Shown piece by piece: positions 8,879 to 16,903 of a stretch of DNA of 64,000 bases; position 1 is the stretch's first letter, and each line of letters starts with the position of its first letter. The notes beneath the pieces are model-generated. The model saw only the letters and a program-made list of their open reading frames with translations. It was not told the DNA's origin and made no database searches. The stretch lies in the NCBI GenBank assembly GCA_910579185.1, contig CAJTTG010000002.1:279335-343334 (forward strand), written 5' to 3'. The position numbers and the translations under genes were made by a program. This DNA comes from an uncultured Muribaculaceae bacterium. GTDB taxonomy: Bacteria; Bacteroidota; Bacteroidia; Bacteroidales; Muribaculaceae.

Positions 8879-10619
8879 GGTAAAAGGCTTATATTCCGCT
8901 GAAAAAGGGAGAGGTGTCGGAGTAGGAACGCCCTCTGACGGAAGGGTGCCGGGAGGGAAAATCCCGGCTTGCACTCTCAATGGGCGGCGGTGCCGGTCGG
9001 GCCCCGTTGAGAGTGCCTTAAAAATTTGACTTTCAGGCAAATTTGCCGCAATTTCAGGGGTCACGCTGCAAACTTTTTCCAGTTTGTAGTGGGTTGAAAT
9101 TGCTAACGAGTGAAGAATGAGCGAGTTGGGGGTTACGGGGGCTTGCCCCCGTAGTGGCTTTGCACACCCCCCACCGCCCTGCCGCTACTTTTCGGCTCGC
9201 CCTTGCCGCTCCGTGCGGAATATGCAGAGCCGCCCCCACGGATTGAGGGCATCGGGCGGTCAATGGCTTGCGTGTGTGTCAAAATCCGCAGGGTGGATTT
9301 TGATGCACTTGCAAGCAACCGCTCTCCCTCGGCGCGGATTTATCAAGGCGAGGGGGGTAATGACGGCGATGTGCGGTGAGGACGATGCGGCGCGACACGG
9401 AGGTGCAGGGTCAAAGGAGCGGAGGGAACTCGGCGTGGTCAGTCGAAGTAGCCGCGCTCCCCCCGACGCAGGAGAACACTTTTCGACGCGGCGCAGGGCA
9501 CCGAGCACGGGGCGATATGTGTGTGGGGGTGGCGTGGCGTTCACCTCGACCGACAAAACGCGGAGCGAGTGTAGAGGTTGACACTGGGCCATAGTGGAGT
9601 CTGTGTATCGGCTGTCCGCACATCGGGGCTTGGGGTGGGGTCGCGTCGCAGACGCTTGATGAAATGGTGGCCGTGGGGAGGCAGATGCAGGGGGAGGCTT
9701 CCTCTTCGGGGTGGGTGGAGCGTGGCGTTTGTGCGGCTGCTGCGCCGGGCGGAGTTCGGAGAGCCACGGCTCGGCATCGGCGGCTCGGAACAGCAAGGGG
9801 TGGTTGCCGGTCAATGCGTGACGCAGACGCGCACGCCACCGCGAGGCAAGGAGCGGTGGCGTGAGGGAAGCGGCGGCGTTTCGGATTGAGAAGTTTGTCG
9901 TGGCCGTCGCAGATCCGCAACTCCCGACAACCGACGGCTCTGCCGGAGGTGTCGGGGCAAAGTTGCGGTCAAGAGGGAGGCGGCAATCTTCGTGCCGGCA
10001 ACCGCCCCGGTCGCTATTCATAAGCGCAACTTGTGGAGCCTATGAACAGCGATGCTCGGAGTTGACTATGTCCTGGGCTGTGGCTTGGAGAATGGAGAAC
10101 GTGCGGTGCGATGCCGGGGCGCGCCACGCTCCGGGTGGGTCAATGATGCCTCCCCCTACTTCTGCTCCCTGCGGCGTTCAATCCTCTCTGCCCTGCAAGG
10201 GCGTTGCACCGTGTGTCCGTCAGTCCGCTTTGGGTGGGGAGGAAGGTGGCGTGGCGGCTGCTGTGCCAATGAGGGAGTGAGCGCGGCGTATAGACCTTCG
10301 GGAAGCCGGAAAACAAGCAAGGTGGCGGACGGTTGTAGCGAGCATCGCCACAGCCGAGAAAGTTTTTGAACGCAGGTGCGGACATCGCGCACGCCACCGT
10401 GAGTTTAGGAGCGGTGGCGTGATGGAAGCGAGGTCAAGCCGGAGAGATAAATCTTTCGTTCCGCCAACCGCAGCGGTCGCAGTTTACAGGGAGGTACGAC
10501 CCGTGAACTGCGATGTTCGGGTTTTCAAAGGTCAGATACGCAAGCGAGTGAGTGAGTGAAGCCGGTTCATAAGCAGCCGCCGCGACACCTGACGGGTCGG
10601 GGTCAATAAGGACGGGCAC
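8879..10619. other. GC-rich gene-free interval of 1.7 kb with a diverged tandem duplication
   Basis: Long open frames overlap in most frames here, but their translations are Pro/Arg/Ala-rich low-complexity sequence, so I call no gene. A 43-bp block at 9830-9872 recurs at 10388-10430 with few changes (period 558 bp). A second block, ending GAACAGCGATGCTCGG near 10060, recurs ending GAACTGCGATGTTCGG near 10520. A GGGGGC-TT-GCCCCC hairpin lies near 9138-9151. The content is unexplained; a large structured RNA, a packaging site or decayed repeats are all possible. Confidence 0.5.
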
Positions 10620-10650
10620 TTGTAACTATTGAATATATTTAGTAAATTTG
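10620..10650 (+). promoter_or_regulatory. Host-type promoter of cargo gene
   Basis: TTG at 10620-10622, 20 bp, then TAAATTTG at 10643-10650. It decides the start of the next gene: the ATG at 10629 lies upstream of the -7 box and cannot be used. Confidence 0.75.
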
Positions 10651-10679
10651 CACTTATAGCTAATTTACAACAAAATACA

Positions 10680-11390
10680 ATGATGCAAAAATCCGCATTA
10701 TACAAACTTATCTTTATCCTTGGCTGCATAATATTATGCAGATATACGATGTATGGAAAGGATAATAATGATATTGAATTGAAGCATAGCTCCTATATCA
10801 GTGGCAATGCAGTACGGTTATCAGGCGTGGAAATATTGGGCTACAATGACTTTAACGGCTGCAAGATAGCTGACTGTTATAATATCATAGACTCCTGCTA
10901 TATGGAAATAGGTGATGACAAGAATATTGATGTCTACCACCTCGCCATATTGTCACCGGACAGCATTACCAGTGACGGGAGCAGTTTATTGGGTAATAGA
11001 GTGTTGTTGGCAGTGAAGAATGGCAAGCCGATATGCTACGATAATGTAATATCAAACCAACCGGCAATATACGATAATTCCATTATGTCCTCCTGTGAAA
11101 TATTTTTCATACCTTCGGAAGATGATAATAATGGGAATTTCAATACATTTTGCGATTTTGAATTAGAATATTGGGGAGGTCAAGGCTATAAAATTGGTTG
11201 GAGTATAGGTGTGAAAACGAAAGACCAAAACCTTTATGTGGTAGGCTTGTCGTTTTGGGAGTATAGTCCGGGATTGACATACAGAAAAATGATATGCTTT
11301 GAATATGAAGTTGGAGATTTTCCTTTGGAAGAATATAATCGGTCGATGATTGAAATGGTGCGCTATGATAAAAATCCGTGGCGTGAATGA
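10680..11390 (+). CDS. Exported hypothetical protein (moron)
   Basis: The 236-aa product starts MMQKSALYKLIFILGCIILCRY, a clear Sec signal peptide, and the mature part is acidic and Cys-containing with no family that I recognise. The gene is AT-rich in contrast to the phage genes around it. It lies on the opposite strand, with its own promoter (10620) and terminator (11400). It therefore looks like prophage cargo expressed in the lysogen. It sits between the lysis genes and the tape-measure operon. A function cannot be assigned. Confidence 0.8.
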   Translation: MMQKSALYKLIFILGCIILCRYTMYGKDNNDIELKHSSYISGNAVRLSGVEILGYNDFNGCKIADCYNIIDSCYMEIGDDKNIDVYHLAILSPDSITSDGSSLLGNRVLLAVKNGKPICYDNVISNQPAIYDNSIMSSCEIFFIPSEDDNNGNFNTFCDFELEYWGGQGYKIGWSIGVKTKDQNLYVVGLSFWEYSPGLTYRKMICFEYEVGDFPLEEYNRSMIEMVRYDKNPWRE

Positions 11391-11399
11391 TGAAGAAAT

Positions 11400-11428
11400 A
11401 AAGCGACTACCTTATGGGCGGTCGCTTT
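11400..11428 (+). terminator. Terminator of the exported cargo gene
   Basis: AAAGCGAC (11400-11407) pairs perfectly with GTCGCTTT (11421-11428), followed by CTATAT. The T-rich tail is short. Confidence 0.65.
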
Positions 11429-11459
11429 CTATATAAAAACTACTCTTGGGGTGTGGGGA

Positions 11460-11969
11460 TTAGCGTTTTCGGAGGAAAAGCCATATCAGGACGGCTGCGG
11501 CCAGGAGGGCTGCTACGGATATTATTGTGCCGTCGGGCGGATTGTATAGGCGTGTGGTGGCGGTGTGCTCGGTTGATGCCTCAACTGCCGCTTGCCTGTA
11601 TCTTACCGTATCGAGGCTGTTGTAGGCTTCAACGCTATCCCGATGCTCACACCGCCGGTCTATCACTCGCCCTTTTATGGCTTTGAGCCGGATAATCTCG
11701 GGTGCCTCGGCGTATTGACCGGGTCGCTCGATTTCGATTTTCAGGGTGTCGAAGCTAAAATCGAAATGTCTTATGGCGGAGTCTATCACCGCTGTTGTGC
11801 GGTGATGCTCACTGTGGGCGAGCGAGTCGGTGGCGAGCGATTTATCAGTGACGATGTTTTTGTTGGTTTTGCAGCCGCAAAGTATGAGGATTGGGAACAG
11901 GTAAATGGGAATTGACCGCAGCCAATCAATCCTCACTCTCCAATTACCGTTTGCCTTTATATTGCGCAT
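11460..11969 (-). CDS. Candidate unimolecular spanin (lipoprotein with C-terminal membrane anchor)
   Basis: The 169-aa product has an N-terminal hydrophobic signal ending in a lipobox (YLFPILILCGC, lipidated Cys near residue 33). A soluble periplasm-sized middle follows, then one C-terminal transmembrane helix (SVAALLAAAVLIWLFLRKR). That two-anchor design joins outer and inner membranes and defines u-spanins, which fuse the membranes in the last step of lysis of Gram-negative hosts. The gene overlaps the end of the endolysin gene by 13 bp and completes the cassette holin-endolysin-spanin. The start at 11969 gives a typical positively charged n-region. The role is inferred from topology and position, without sequence homology. 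Confidence 0.68.
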   Translation of the reverse strand: MRNIKANGNWRVRIDWLRSIPIYLFPILILCGCKTNKNIVTDKSLATDSLAHSEHHRTTAVIDSAIRHFDFSFDTLKIEIERPGQYAEAPEIIRLKAIKGRVIDRRCEHRDSVEAYNSLDTVRYRQAAVEASTEHTATTRLYNPPDGTIISVAALLAAAVLIWLFLRKR

Positions 11970-12661
11970 AGGTCGGGGTCGTTTTTTACGATGAATGAGG
12001 GGCAAGCCTTGTTTGCGAACTCACATTCTGTGCATTGACGGCTGCACTCGGCATAGTTGAAGCGAGCTTCACTCTGCGCTCGTTTGCACGTCAATTCGTT
12101 GTGGCCGTGGAGGGTGGCCGAGGGATAGCGGCTTTTCAGCTCTTTGCAGAGCCGGATTATGGCGGCACGTTGCGCCGGGGTGCGTGTGTCCTTGCCTTGG
12201 TTCGCCCAGTTCTTGACGCTGCGCAGAGGGCAACCGCCGCAATAGCACACGCCGATTGAGTGTGAGTTTTGGCCGGTGGTGTGCGCTCCGATTTTGGCCT
12301 CGTCGCGCCCTTTGTGGATTTTGCCGTCGCGTGTGATATACCAGTGATAGCCGATGTCGGTAAATCCACGGGCGAGGTGCATCTGCCGGATTTGGTCGAC
12401 GGTATAATCCTCACCCTCGGGGGTGGCCGAGCAATGGAGGATTATCTTGTCGATGCGGCGAGGGTTCGGTGATGAGCCGATCCCGAGCGTAGCCCATGTC
12501 TTGGGGCCAACGATGCCGTCGACGGCGAGGTTATGGGAGCGTTGGAAGTCGCGGACGGCTTCGTCGGTAATTGGGCCGAAGATGCCGTCGGCAATAAGGT
12601 TGAGAGCGTGTTGGAGGGTGGCGACGTCGCCCCCTCTGCTGCCTTTACGGATTGTCTGCAT
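11957..12661 (-). CDS. Endolysin: PG_binding_1 plus N-acetylmuramoyl-L-alanine amidase (Amidase_2)
   Basis: The 234-aa protein degrades peptidoglycan at phage lysis by cutting between MurNAc and L-Ala. Residues 1-55 form a peptidoglycan-binding repeat (LQHALNLIADGIFGPITDEAV, then GIVGPKTW). The amidase domain follows with the zinc histidine in KIILHCSATPEG, GYHWYITRDG, the second histidine in LHGHNEL and the final metal-ligand region KACPSFIV. The start at 12661 (MQTIRKGSRGG) overlaps the holin by 17 bp. The longer in-frame start adds 23 residues that read as an out-of-frame piece of the holin gene. There is no signal peptide, so export depends on the holin. Confidence 0.9.
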   Translation of the reverse strand: MQTIRKGSRGGDVATLQHALNLIADGIFGPITDEAVRDFQRSHNLAVDGIVGPKTWATLGIGSSPNPRRIDKIILHCSATPEGEDYTVDQIRQMHLARGFTDIGYHWYITRDGKIHKGRDEAKIGAHTTGQNSHSIGVCYCGGCPLRSVKNWANQGKDTRTPAQRAAIIRLCKELKSRYPSATLHGHNELTCKRAQSEARFNYAECSRQCTECEFANKACPSFIVKNDPDLCAI

Positions 12662-12917
12662 TTTGGTTTGATGTGTTATGAGTTGATGATTGTGATGAGT
12701 TTTCGTGGTGGCGGCTACTGCCGTATTCATAATGGTATTTTAATCCGAACACCGCCCCTGCGAAAGTGAGGATTTCACCGAAAGCGATAAGGACTGAATT
12801 GTGGATTTCGCCGGGCGGTGGCACGACAAATCCGGCGATGAGCAGACCGCAGCCTACAACAATCAGAAAGACTGCCGCAAGAAGCTGAATGGTCGGGCGA
12901 TGTTTGCGAATTTCCAT
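12645..12917 (-). CDS. Holin-like two-helix membrane protein
   Basis: The 90-aa protein has two hydrophobic segments (about residues 11-32 and 42-60) joined by a short loop with PPPGEIHNS, followed by a charged, Ser/Asn/His-rich hydrophilic tail. Size and topology fit a class II holin that would permeabilise the inner membrane to release the endolysin. It immediately precedes and overlaps the endolysin gene. The holin call rests on topology and position. Confidence 0.75.
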   Translation of the reverse strand: MEIRKHRPTIQLLAAVFLIVVGCGLLIAGFVVPPPGEIHNSVLIAFGEILTFAGAVFGLKYHYEYGSSRHHENSSQSSTHNTSNQNADNP

Positions 12918-12925
12918 TGTAAAAT

Positions 12926-12957
12926 ATTGTGTATGTGGTGAATTATTGTTAACTTTG
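12926..12957 (+). promoter_or_regulatory. Plus-strand host-type promoter for a candidate small RNA
   Basis: ATTG at 12926-12929, 20 bp, TAACTTTG at 12950-12957. It points away from the holin into a gene-free stretch and so does not serve any protein gene. Confidence 0.65.
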
Positions 12958-12963
12958 TATCGA

Positions 12964-13190
12964 AGATACGTTAAACCAAACTAATTAACCCGGACACCTC
13001 TACCTGTAAGTGAAGCCAAGCTAAAAGAACTGTGATACCTATGTCCGTATGCGTGATAGCACTCCGTTTGGGCTATCATTGCGGTGCATTTGCGATAGCA
13101 CCCCCGCAGGTTTCGGCCTCGGGCTATCGGGAAGCGGTATAAAACAGATAGCATCACCCTTGCGGCTCTGCCGTGAGGGCTATCTTTTTT
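12964..13190 (+). ncRNA. Candidate phage small RNA with three GATAGC/GCTATC hairpins
   Basis: The predicted transcript starts just after the promoter at 12950-12957. It contains three stems closed by the same 6-bp helix: 13055-13077, 13094-13128 and 13147-13184. The third hairpin has an inner CCCT and TGCGGC/GCCGTG stem and is followed by TTTTTT (13185-13190), a proper terminator on this strand. There is no convincing open frame. It runs against the direction of the late operon, between the fibre-like gene and the lysis cassette. The boundaries and the RNA nature are inferred. Confidence 0.5.
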
Positions 13191-13273
13191 ATGGAGGCTT
13201 TTGCCTCCGGGGATTGGGAAATGGGGATTGGGAATTGAGGTGTCAATTATCAATCCGCAATTACCTGTCGGCA

Positions 13274-14281
13274 TTACTTTCCGAAAGTCCATTGTTTGGT
13301 GTTGGGGTTGTAGATTATCGAGAACTCGGCGAGGGAGCTTGCGAGGTTGGCGGTGGTGATGAGGGAGCGACCAGGGAGCATCTTCTTTGCGAGGCCGACG
13401 GCGAAACGCAGTCGGATCATGCGGTGCTTCTTCGGGTTCTTGGGGTCGAGCAGTGAGATTGTCGAGCGGCCCCAGCCGATAGAGGGGGTGCCGTCGCGGC
13501 GAGTATGGACGGTGACGAGGGCATCGGGCGAGGTCGAGTAACCTATGGCGACGGTGGTTTGCTCGGTCTTGGGGTTGGTTGAGAAAGAGAGTGTCGAGCC
13601 GGATATTTTGACGGAGTGGACGGAGCCGTAGAGGTTCCACCCCTTCCGTTTGTCGCAGTATTTCTTGGTGGCGCCTCCGGCCTCGATTACGAGTTTGTCG
13701 CCCCATTGGTTGCGCTTGCGCGTGTGCCGGAACAGGTAAGGCACATATCCGTCGGCTATGAGTTGCTGCGCACCGTAAATTCTCAACGTGCCGTTAACGA
13801 CGGCCACGGCGATTTGAGCGGTGTTATAAAGCCCTTTGGTGCCGTCAGTCATACCGAGCTTTGCCTGAATTTTTTCGAGCAGGGGCAGTATTTCGGCGAT
13901 GCGGTTACGGGCGTTGTTGAGGTCTACGACCTGCTGCGCACGCATCGCCCCGGCACGCTCGGTGGTGGCCTGTTTGATGAAAAGGTTGTTTGAGGCGGTT
14001 GCGATAGAGCCGTTGCCGAGGTCAACGGCCTTGATGTTTGCGAGGATATTGTTGCGGTCGGCAGCACCTTGTTCAATTGAGCACACCGCTTGCCCTGCGG
14101 CCTTGAAGCCGTTGAGCAGGGTTTGAATAGCGGTGACGGTGTCGGACGTACCGGCAGTCGCGAGCAGGTCGGCGATGCGCTGCAAGATAGCACCGAGCGA
14201 CTCCGGGGAAACGGAGTCTTTGGATTGCAGCTTTCGGAAGTCCGAGATAATCTGCGTGAGTGATTTAACGTCGATAGCCAT
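13274..14281 (-). CDS. Phage structural protein, possibly tail fibre/appendage
   Basis: The 335-aa protein has a helical N-terminal half (KSLTQIISDFRKL, NARNRIAEILPLLEKIQAKLG) and a Gly/Ser/Thr-rich beta C-terminal half (VKISGSTLSFSTNPKTEQTTVAIGYST). That layout is common in phage fibres and other surface appendages. It has its own late promoter at 14304-14338 and precedes the lysis genes, a usual place for fibre genes. I do not recognise a specific family. Confidence 0.65.
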   Translation of the reverse strand: MAIDVKSLTQIISDFRKLQSKDSVSPESLGAILQRIADLLATAGTSDTVTAIQTLLNGFKAAGQAVCSIEQGAADRNNILANIKAVDLGNGSIATASNNLFIKQATTERAGAMRAQQVVDLNNARNRIAEILPLLEKIQAKLGMTDGTKGLYNTAQIAVAVVNGTLRIYGAQQLIADGYVPYLFRHTRKRNQWGDKLVIEAGGATKKYCDKRKGWNLYGSVHSVKISGSTLSFSTNPKTEQTTVAIGYSTSPDALVTVHTRRDGTPSIGWGRSTISLLDPKNPKKHRMIRLRFAVGLAKKMLPGRSLITTANLASSLAEFSIIYNPNTKQWTFGK

Positions 14282-14303
14282 ACGATTGTGGTAATGTTTA
14301 CCG

Positions 14304-14338
14304 CAAAAGTATGGCTATCGGTTGGGCGGTGAAAAGAC
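14304..14338 (-). promoter_or_regulatory. Phage late promoter 2
   Basis: On the minus strand GTCTTTTC (14338-14331), exactly 19 bp, TACTTTTG (14311-14304). The ATG of the fibre-like gene is 23 bp downstream. Confidence 0.72.
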
Positions 14339-14380
14339 AGGAAAATTAGTGTAAATCCGCTGTGGTTGAGAAAATTTAGT

Positions 14381-14388
14381 TAACTTTG
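14381..14388 (+). promoter_or_regulatory. -7 element of a near-leaderless cargo operon
   Basis: TAACTTTG ends only 3 bp before the ATG at 14392, so the transcript would be leaderless or nearly so. I see no convincing -33 element. Confidence 0.5.
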
Positions 14389-14391
14389 CGT

Positions 14392-14844
14392 ATGGCAAAC
14401 CCAATCAATATATATGTCAGCGTTTCCAAAAGTTTGTTATTGACTTTGGGATTTGTTGTGTTTGCCCTTATGGTATATGTGACACTTAAAAATGCCAGTA
14501 TCGCTAAAATTATTATAGGCGGAATATGTGAATTGGTATCTATTATAGGTTTCGGATTTTCTCTATATGTACTTTGGTGGGCTTTGAAGAAAAGGCCGGT
14601 AATTAGAATTTATAATGACAGAGTAGAGAATTACACGCTATTCACCGGGTGGCAGACTATTTATTTTTGTGATGTGGAGATATTCACGGTAATAAAGGTA
14701 TCAGGAGTTCAAATTATTCAAGCGCATTTCTTGAATAATTTGTTTCAAGCCGATAAATCACTGAATACAGGTCTTATAGGCAACAAGAATAAAGTTTGTG
14801 ATTTACTCAATGAAAAACTGAATGATTATGAAGCCGTTGAATAA
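14392..14844 (+). CDS. Membrane protein with PH-like C-terminal domain (STM3941-like), moron
   Basis: The 150-aa protein has two membrane helices near residues 12-30 and 38-62 (LLLTLGFVVFALMVYV, ELVSIIGFGFSLYVLWW). The soluble tail (VIRIYNDRVENYTLFTGWQTIYF) resembles the bacterial PH-like domain of STM3941/YcxB-type proteins; that assignment is tentative. The gene is AT-rich, opposite in strand to the phage operon, and overlaps the next membrane gene. It lies between late promoter 2 and the neck genes, a pattern seen for most cargo in this prophage. Its role is unknown; superinfection exclusion is only a guess. Confidence 0.72.
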   Translation: MANPINIYVSVSKSLLLTLGFVVFALMVYVTLKNASIAKIIIGGICELVSIIGFGFSLYVLWWALKKRPVIRIYNDRVENYTLFTGWQTIYFCDVEIFTVIKVSGVQIIQAHFLNNLFQADKSLNTGLIGNKNKVCDLLNEKLNDYEAVE

Positions 14845-15181
14845 AAAATTTTTTTGGCTTATTTGGGGAGTGTGCTTATGCTGTTTTATTTTTTTAAGCA
14901 CAACTAATCATGGGCGCGGTGAAGCAGGAGGACGTCTTATGCTATTCAGTCAATTGTTCCTAATTGGAGTCACCGCTTTATGCACTTCTTATAGTACACG
15001 AACAGCATACAAAAACCTTATAGTCGCAGTTGTTCTTAATGCCTTACTATTCTTTTGTTTATTCGGGAGTAATGGAGAAGGGAATAGTTTACTTTTGCTA
15101 TTTTTGATTGTATTTATAAATGTTTGCTATGGTACTGGTTTATTAGTGTATCTACTAATAATGAAATCAGGACGTAGTTAG
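14822..15181 (+). CDS. Small polytopic membrane protein (moron)
   Basis: The 119-aa protein has about four hydrophobic segments (FFWLIWGVCLCCFIFL, LFSQLFLIGVTALC, LIVAVVLNALLFFCLF, LLLLFLIVFINVCYGTGLLVYLL). It overlaps the preceding membrane gene by 23 bp, which implies coupling. A start 6 bp later (MKPLNKKFF) is equally possible. It is AT-rich and has no recognised family. Confidence 0.7.
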   Translation: MIMKPLNKKFFWLIWGVCLCCFIFLSTTNHGRGEAGGRLMLFSQLFLIGVTALCTSYSTRTAYKNLIVAVVLNALLFFCLFGSNGEGNSLLLLFLIVFINVCYGTGLLVYLLIMKSGRS

Positions 15182-15183
15182 GT

Positions 15184-15612
15184 TCAGGTGACGAAGCGAC
15201 GGGAAATGTTGCGAGTGAGGGCGTTGCTGACGGTGTCGGCAAGGTCGCGTCCGAGGTTGTCGGCGTAGAAGTCGCGTATGTTCATCACGGAGGCGTAGTA
15301 TTTGCGGCTGAACCACCGCTTACGCCGTCGGGCGTTGTCACGTCCGAGATCGCCGGGGTTGCCGCGTGGCGTATTTGAGCCGGTGGCGTAGTCGACGAAC
15401 AGGCCGTACAGGTTAAATGATTGTTCGAGTGTGATAGATGTATATTTGCCGTCGGCGTTCATACGCACGGCAAGCGTCGAGCGGTAAAGTGCGCCGGTGT
15501 CTATGACCCCGAGCAGCGCAATTTGCTCACGCCATATCTTAATCATCGTTGAGTTAAAGGCTTGGACGTACTTTTGTCGTTCCTGTAAAGCCTTGTCAGT
15601 CGTTCCATTCAT
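15184..15612 (-). CDS. Head-tail/neck protein (HK97 gp10-like size and position)
   Basis: The 142-aa soluble, basic protein has the phrase DTGALYRSTL, which is typical of HK97 gp10-type tail-completion proteins (DTGxLRxS). A central acidic loop and the basic patch RRRKRWFSRKYY follow. It overlaps the upstream 166-aa gene by 17 bp and closes the connector cluster. It probably links the portal/connector to the tail. The family assignment rests on this short motif and on gene order. Confidence 0.65.
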   Translation of the reverse strand: MNGTTDKALQERQKYVQAFNSTMIKIWREQIALLGVIDTGALYRSTLAVRMNADGKYTSITLEQSFNLYGLFVDYATGSNTPRGNPGDLGRDNARRRKRWFSRKYYASVMNIRDFYADNLGRDLADTVSNALTRNISRRFVT

Positions 15613-16096
15613 CGGGATTGTGTCTTAAATCAGTGAATACGTCCACCGCGATTTGGAAATATGCGCCGGCGGCTCCCGAGAAAAAATAGCGGTCTATCTC
15701 GTTGAACGATATTCGGGGGTCGAGGTAGATGCAGTTCTGCTCCAAACGGACTTTTTCGAGTATAAGGCGCGTTGCGAATTGGCGGAACAGCTCGCGCATG
15801 GTTGCCATACATTCGGCCCGTGCCTCCATATCTTCGGCGGCGTGTCGCATGGCGAAGAATACGGTCTTGATGCGGCGAGTGCGAGGCGTGTTGTTGAGGT
15901 CGGTGTAGCCGTCGGCTACGTCCGACACGCAGACAAATGCAGCGGTGTTCTGCATTTGCGCGACGGCTTCCTCGAAGCCCTCCAAACCGCTGACGCGGCA
16001 GAAGGTGAAGCCTTCGGCCAGAGCGAGGCGGTTGGTGGCGGTGAGCTTTTCAAAGAAAGCAGCCGCGTTCCACGTTCCTTTGAGTTGGGCTGTCAT
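15596..16096 (-). CDS. Phage neck/tail-terminator-like protein
   Basis: The 166-aa protein lies between the connector proteins and the gp10-like gene, where tail terminators are usually encoded. It begins MTAQLKGTWNAAAFFEKL and shows alternating strand-helix character (FVCVSDVADGYTDLNN, YFQIAVDVFTDLRHN). Its ATG overlaps the stop of the preceding reading frame by 4 bp, so translation is likely coupled. I do not recognise the family; the role is inferred from order. Confidence 0.6.
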   Translation of the reverse strand: MTAQLKGTWNAAAFFEKLTATNRLALAEGFTFCRVSGLEGFEEAVAQMQNTAAFVCVSDVADGYTDLNNTPRTRRIKTVFFAMRHAAEDMEARAECMATMRELFRQFATRLILEKVRLEQNCIYLDPRISFNEIDRYFFSGAAGAYFQIAVDVFTDLRHNPDEWND

Positions 16097-16840
16097 TTCT
16101 TGTTGAGTTGGGAGTTGAGCTGTTTATACTCACGGGCTTGCGCATTTAGCTCGGTAAGTGCGCGGTGTGTATCGAGGGCGAGGACTTCGGCCTCTTTTGT
16201 GACATCGCCTTTGGTGAGGGCACGGATTTGTGCGTTCATCGCGGCCTCGACCGACAGGGAGGGAGAGCCGAGCAAGTTGCCGGTGGCGACGGCATCGGCA
16301 GGTTGGAAAAAAGTCGGGGTATCGGCTTGCGAGCGATGATTTGAGCGATGCGACCCAGTAGAAAATGGCGATGCGCTCGTCGGGGGCGAGCGGTGTCTTG
16401 ATGCCGGGATATACCACGGAGGCGATTTCGTCGAGCAGCGTATCGTCCTGTGTTTGGAGATAGCCTTGGTAGAGGTTATCGACGATGATGTATTGCTCAA
16501 ATGGCACCTCGTCGAAGTCGGCGGCGATGCCGGGGCGGTGTTTGAGTTTTACGGGGCGGATTGGAGAGGTCGGGAGCGAGCCGAGCCAATCGAGGTTCGG
16601 GAGCAGTTCGGCGAGGGTAAGCGGCGTTATCTCGAAAAGGATTTTTCCTTTTCGGAGTAGGTAGCCGTCGGTGTTTTGCTTGCCAATAACTTTGGTGCCC
16701 GTCCAATGGAGCAAGCAAAGAGTCTTCACCTCGTCGGAGGTGAAGTTTTGAGCGAGCAGTTGATAAACATAGCGGAGCTGTTTATCGGAGAGTTCGTGCC
16801 ACCCCTGCGGCACGATGAAATTTATAGAGATTGTCTGCAT
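16093..16840 (-). CDS. Two-frame phage protein with a frame change at a T6 run
   Basis: Reading starts at 16840 (MQTISINFIVPQGWHELSDK) and runs sensibly to TCCCGACTTTTTTCC, where the frame breaks into Arg/Pro-rich sequence. The +1 frame from the same T6 run (A6 at 16307-16312 on the plus strand) continues in normal composition (QPADAVATGNLLGSPSLSVEAAM, then a coiled coil) to a stop at 16093. That stop overlaps the next ATG. The joined product is about 248 aa. The cause is either programmed frameshifting or slippage, or a one-base insertion or sequencing error. It has its own late promoter at 16864-16898. Function unknown; position suggests a head-tail accessory or chaperone. Confidence 0.6.
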
Positions 16841-16863
16841 AGAAAAAGGGCTTTAACGCACTG

Positions 16864-16898
16864 CGAAAGTACGGTAAAGCCCTCTATGCGGAAAAGAC
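16864..16898 (-). promoter_or_regulatory. Phage late promoter 3
   Basis: On the minus strand GTCTTTTC (16898-16891), exactly 19 bp, TACTTTCG (16871-16864). The ATG of the connector operon is 23 bp downstream. Confidence 0.72.
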
Positions 16899-16903
16899 GT
16901 TAA

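Noticed and set aside
9260..10021. Long minus-strand frame of 253 codons in the GC-rich interval
   Set aside because: The translation is Pro/Arg/Ala/Ser-rich low-complexity sequence, overlapping frames are just as long, and the frame breaks the 558-bp repeat pattern.
10629..10680. Upstream start for the exported cargo gene
   Set aside because: The ATG at 10629 lies before the -7 box and the added residues would hide the signal peptide.
12981..13706. Minus-strand frame of 241 codons beside the fibre-like gene
   Set aside because: Its Arg/Pro/His-rich translation runs through the hairpin array and the G-rich repeat; the 335-aa frame is the real gene.
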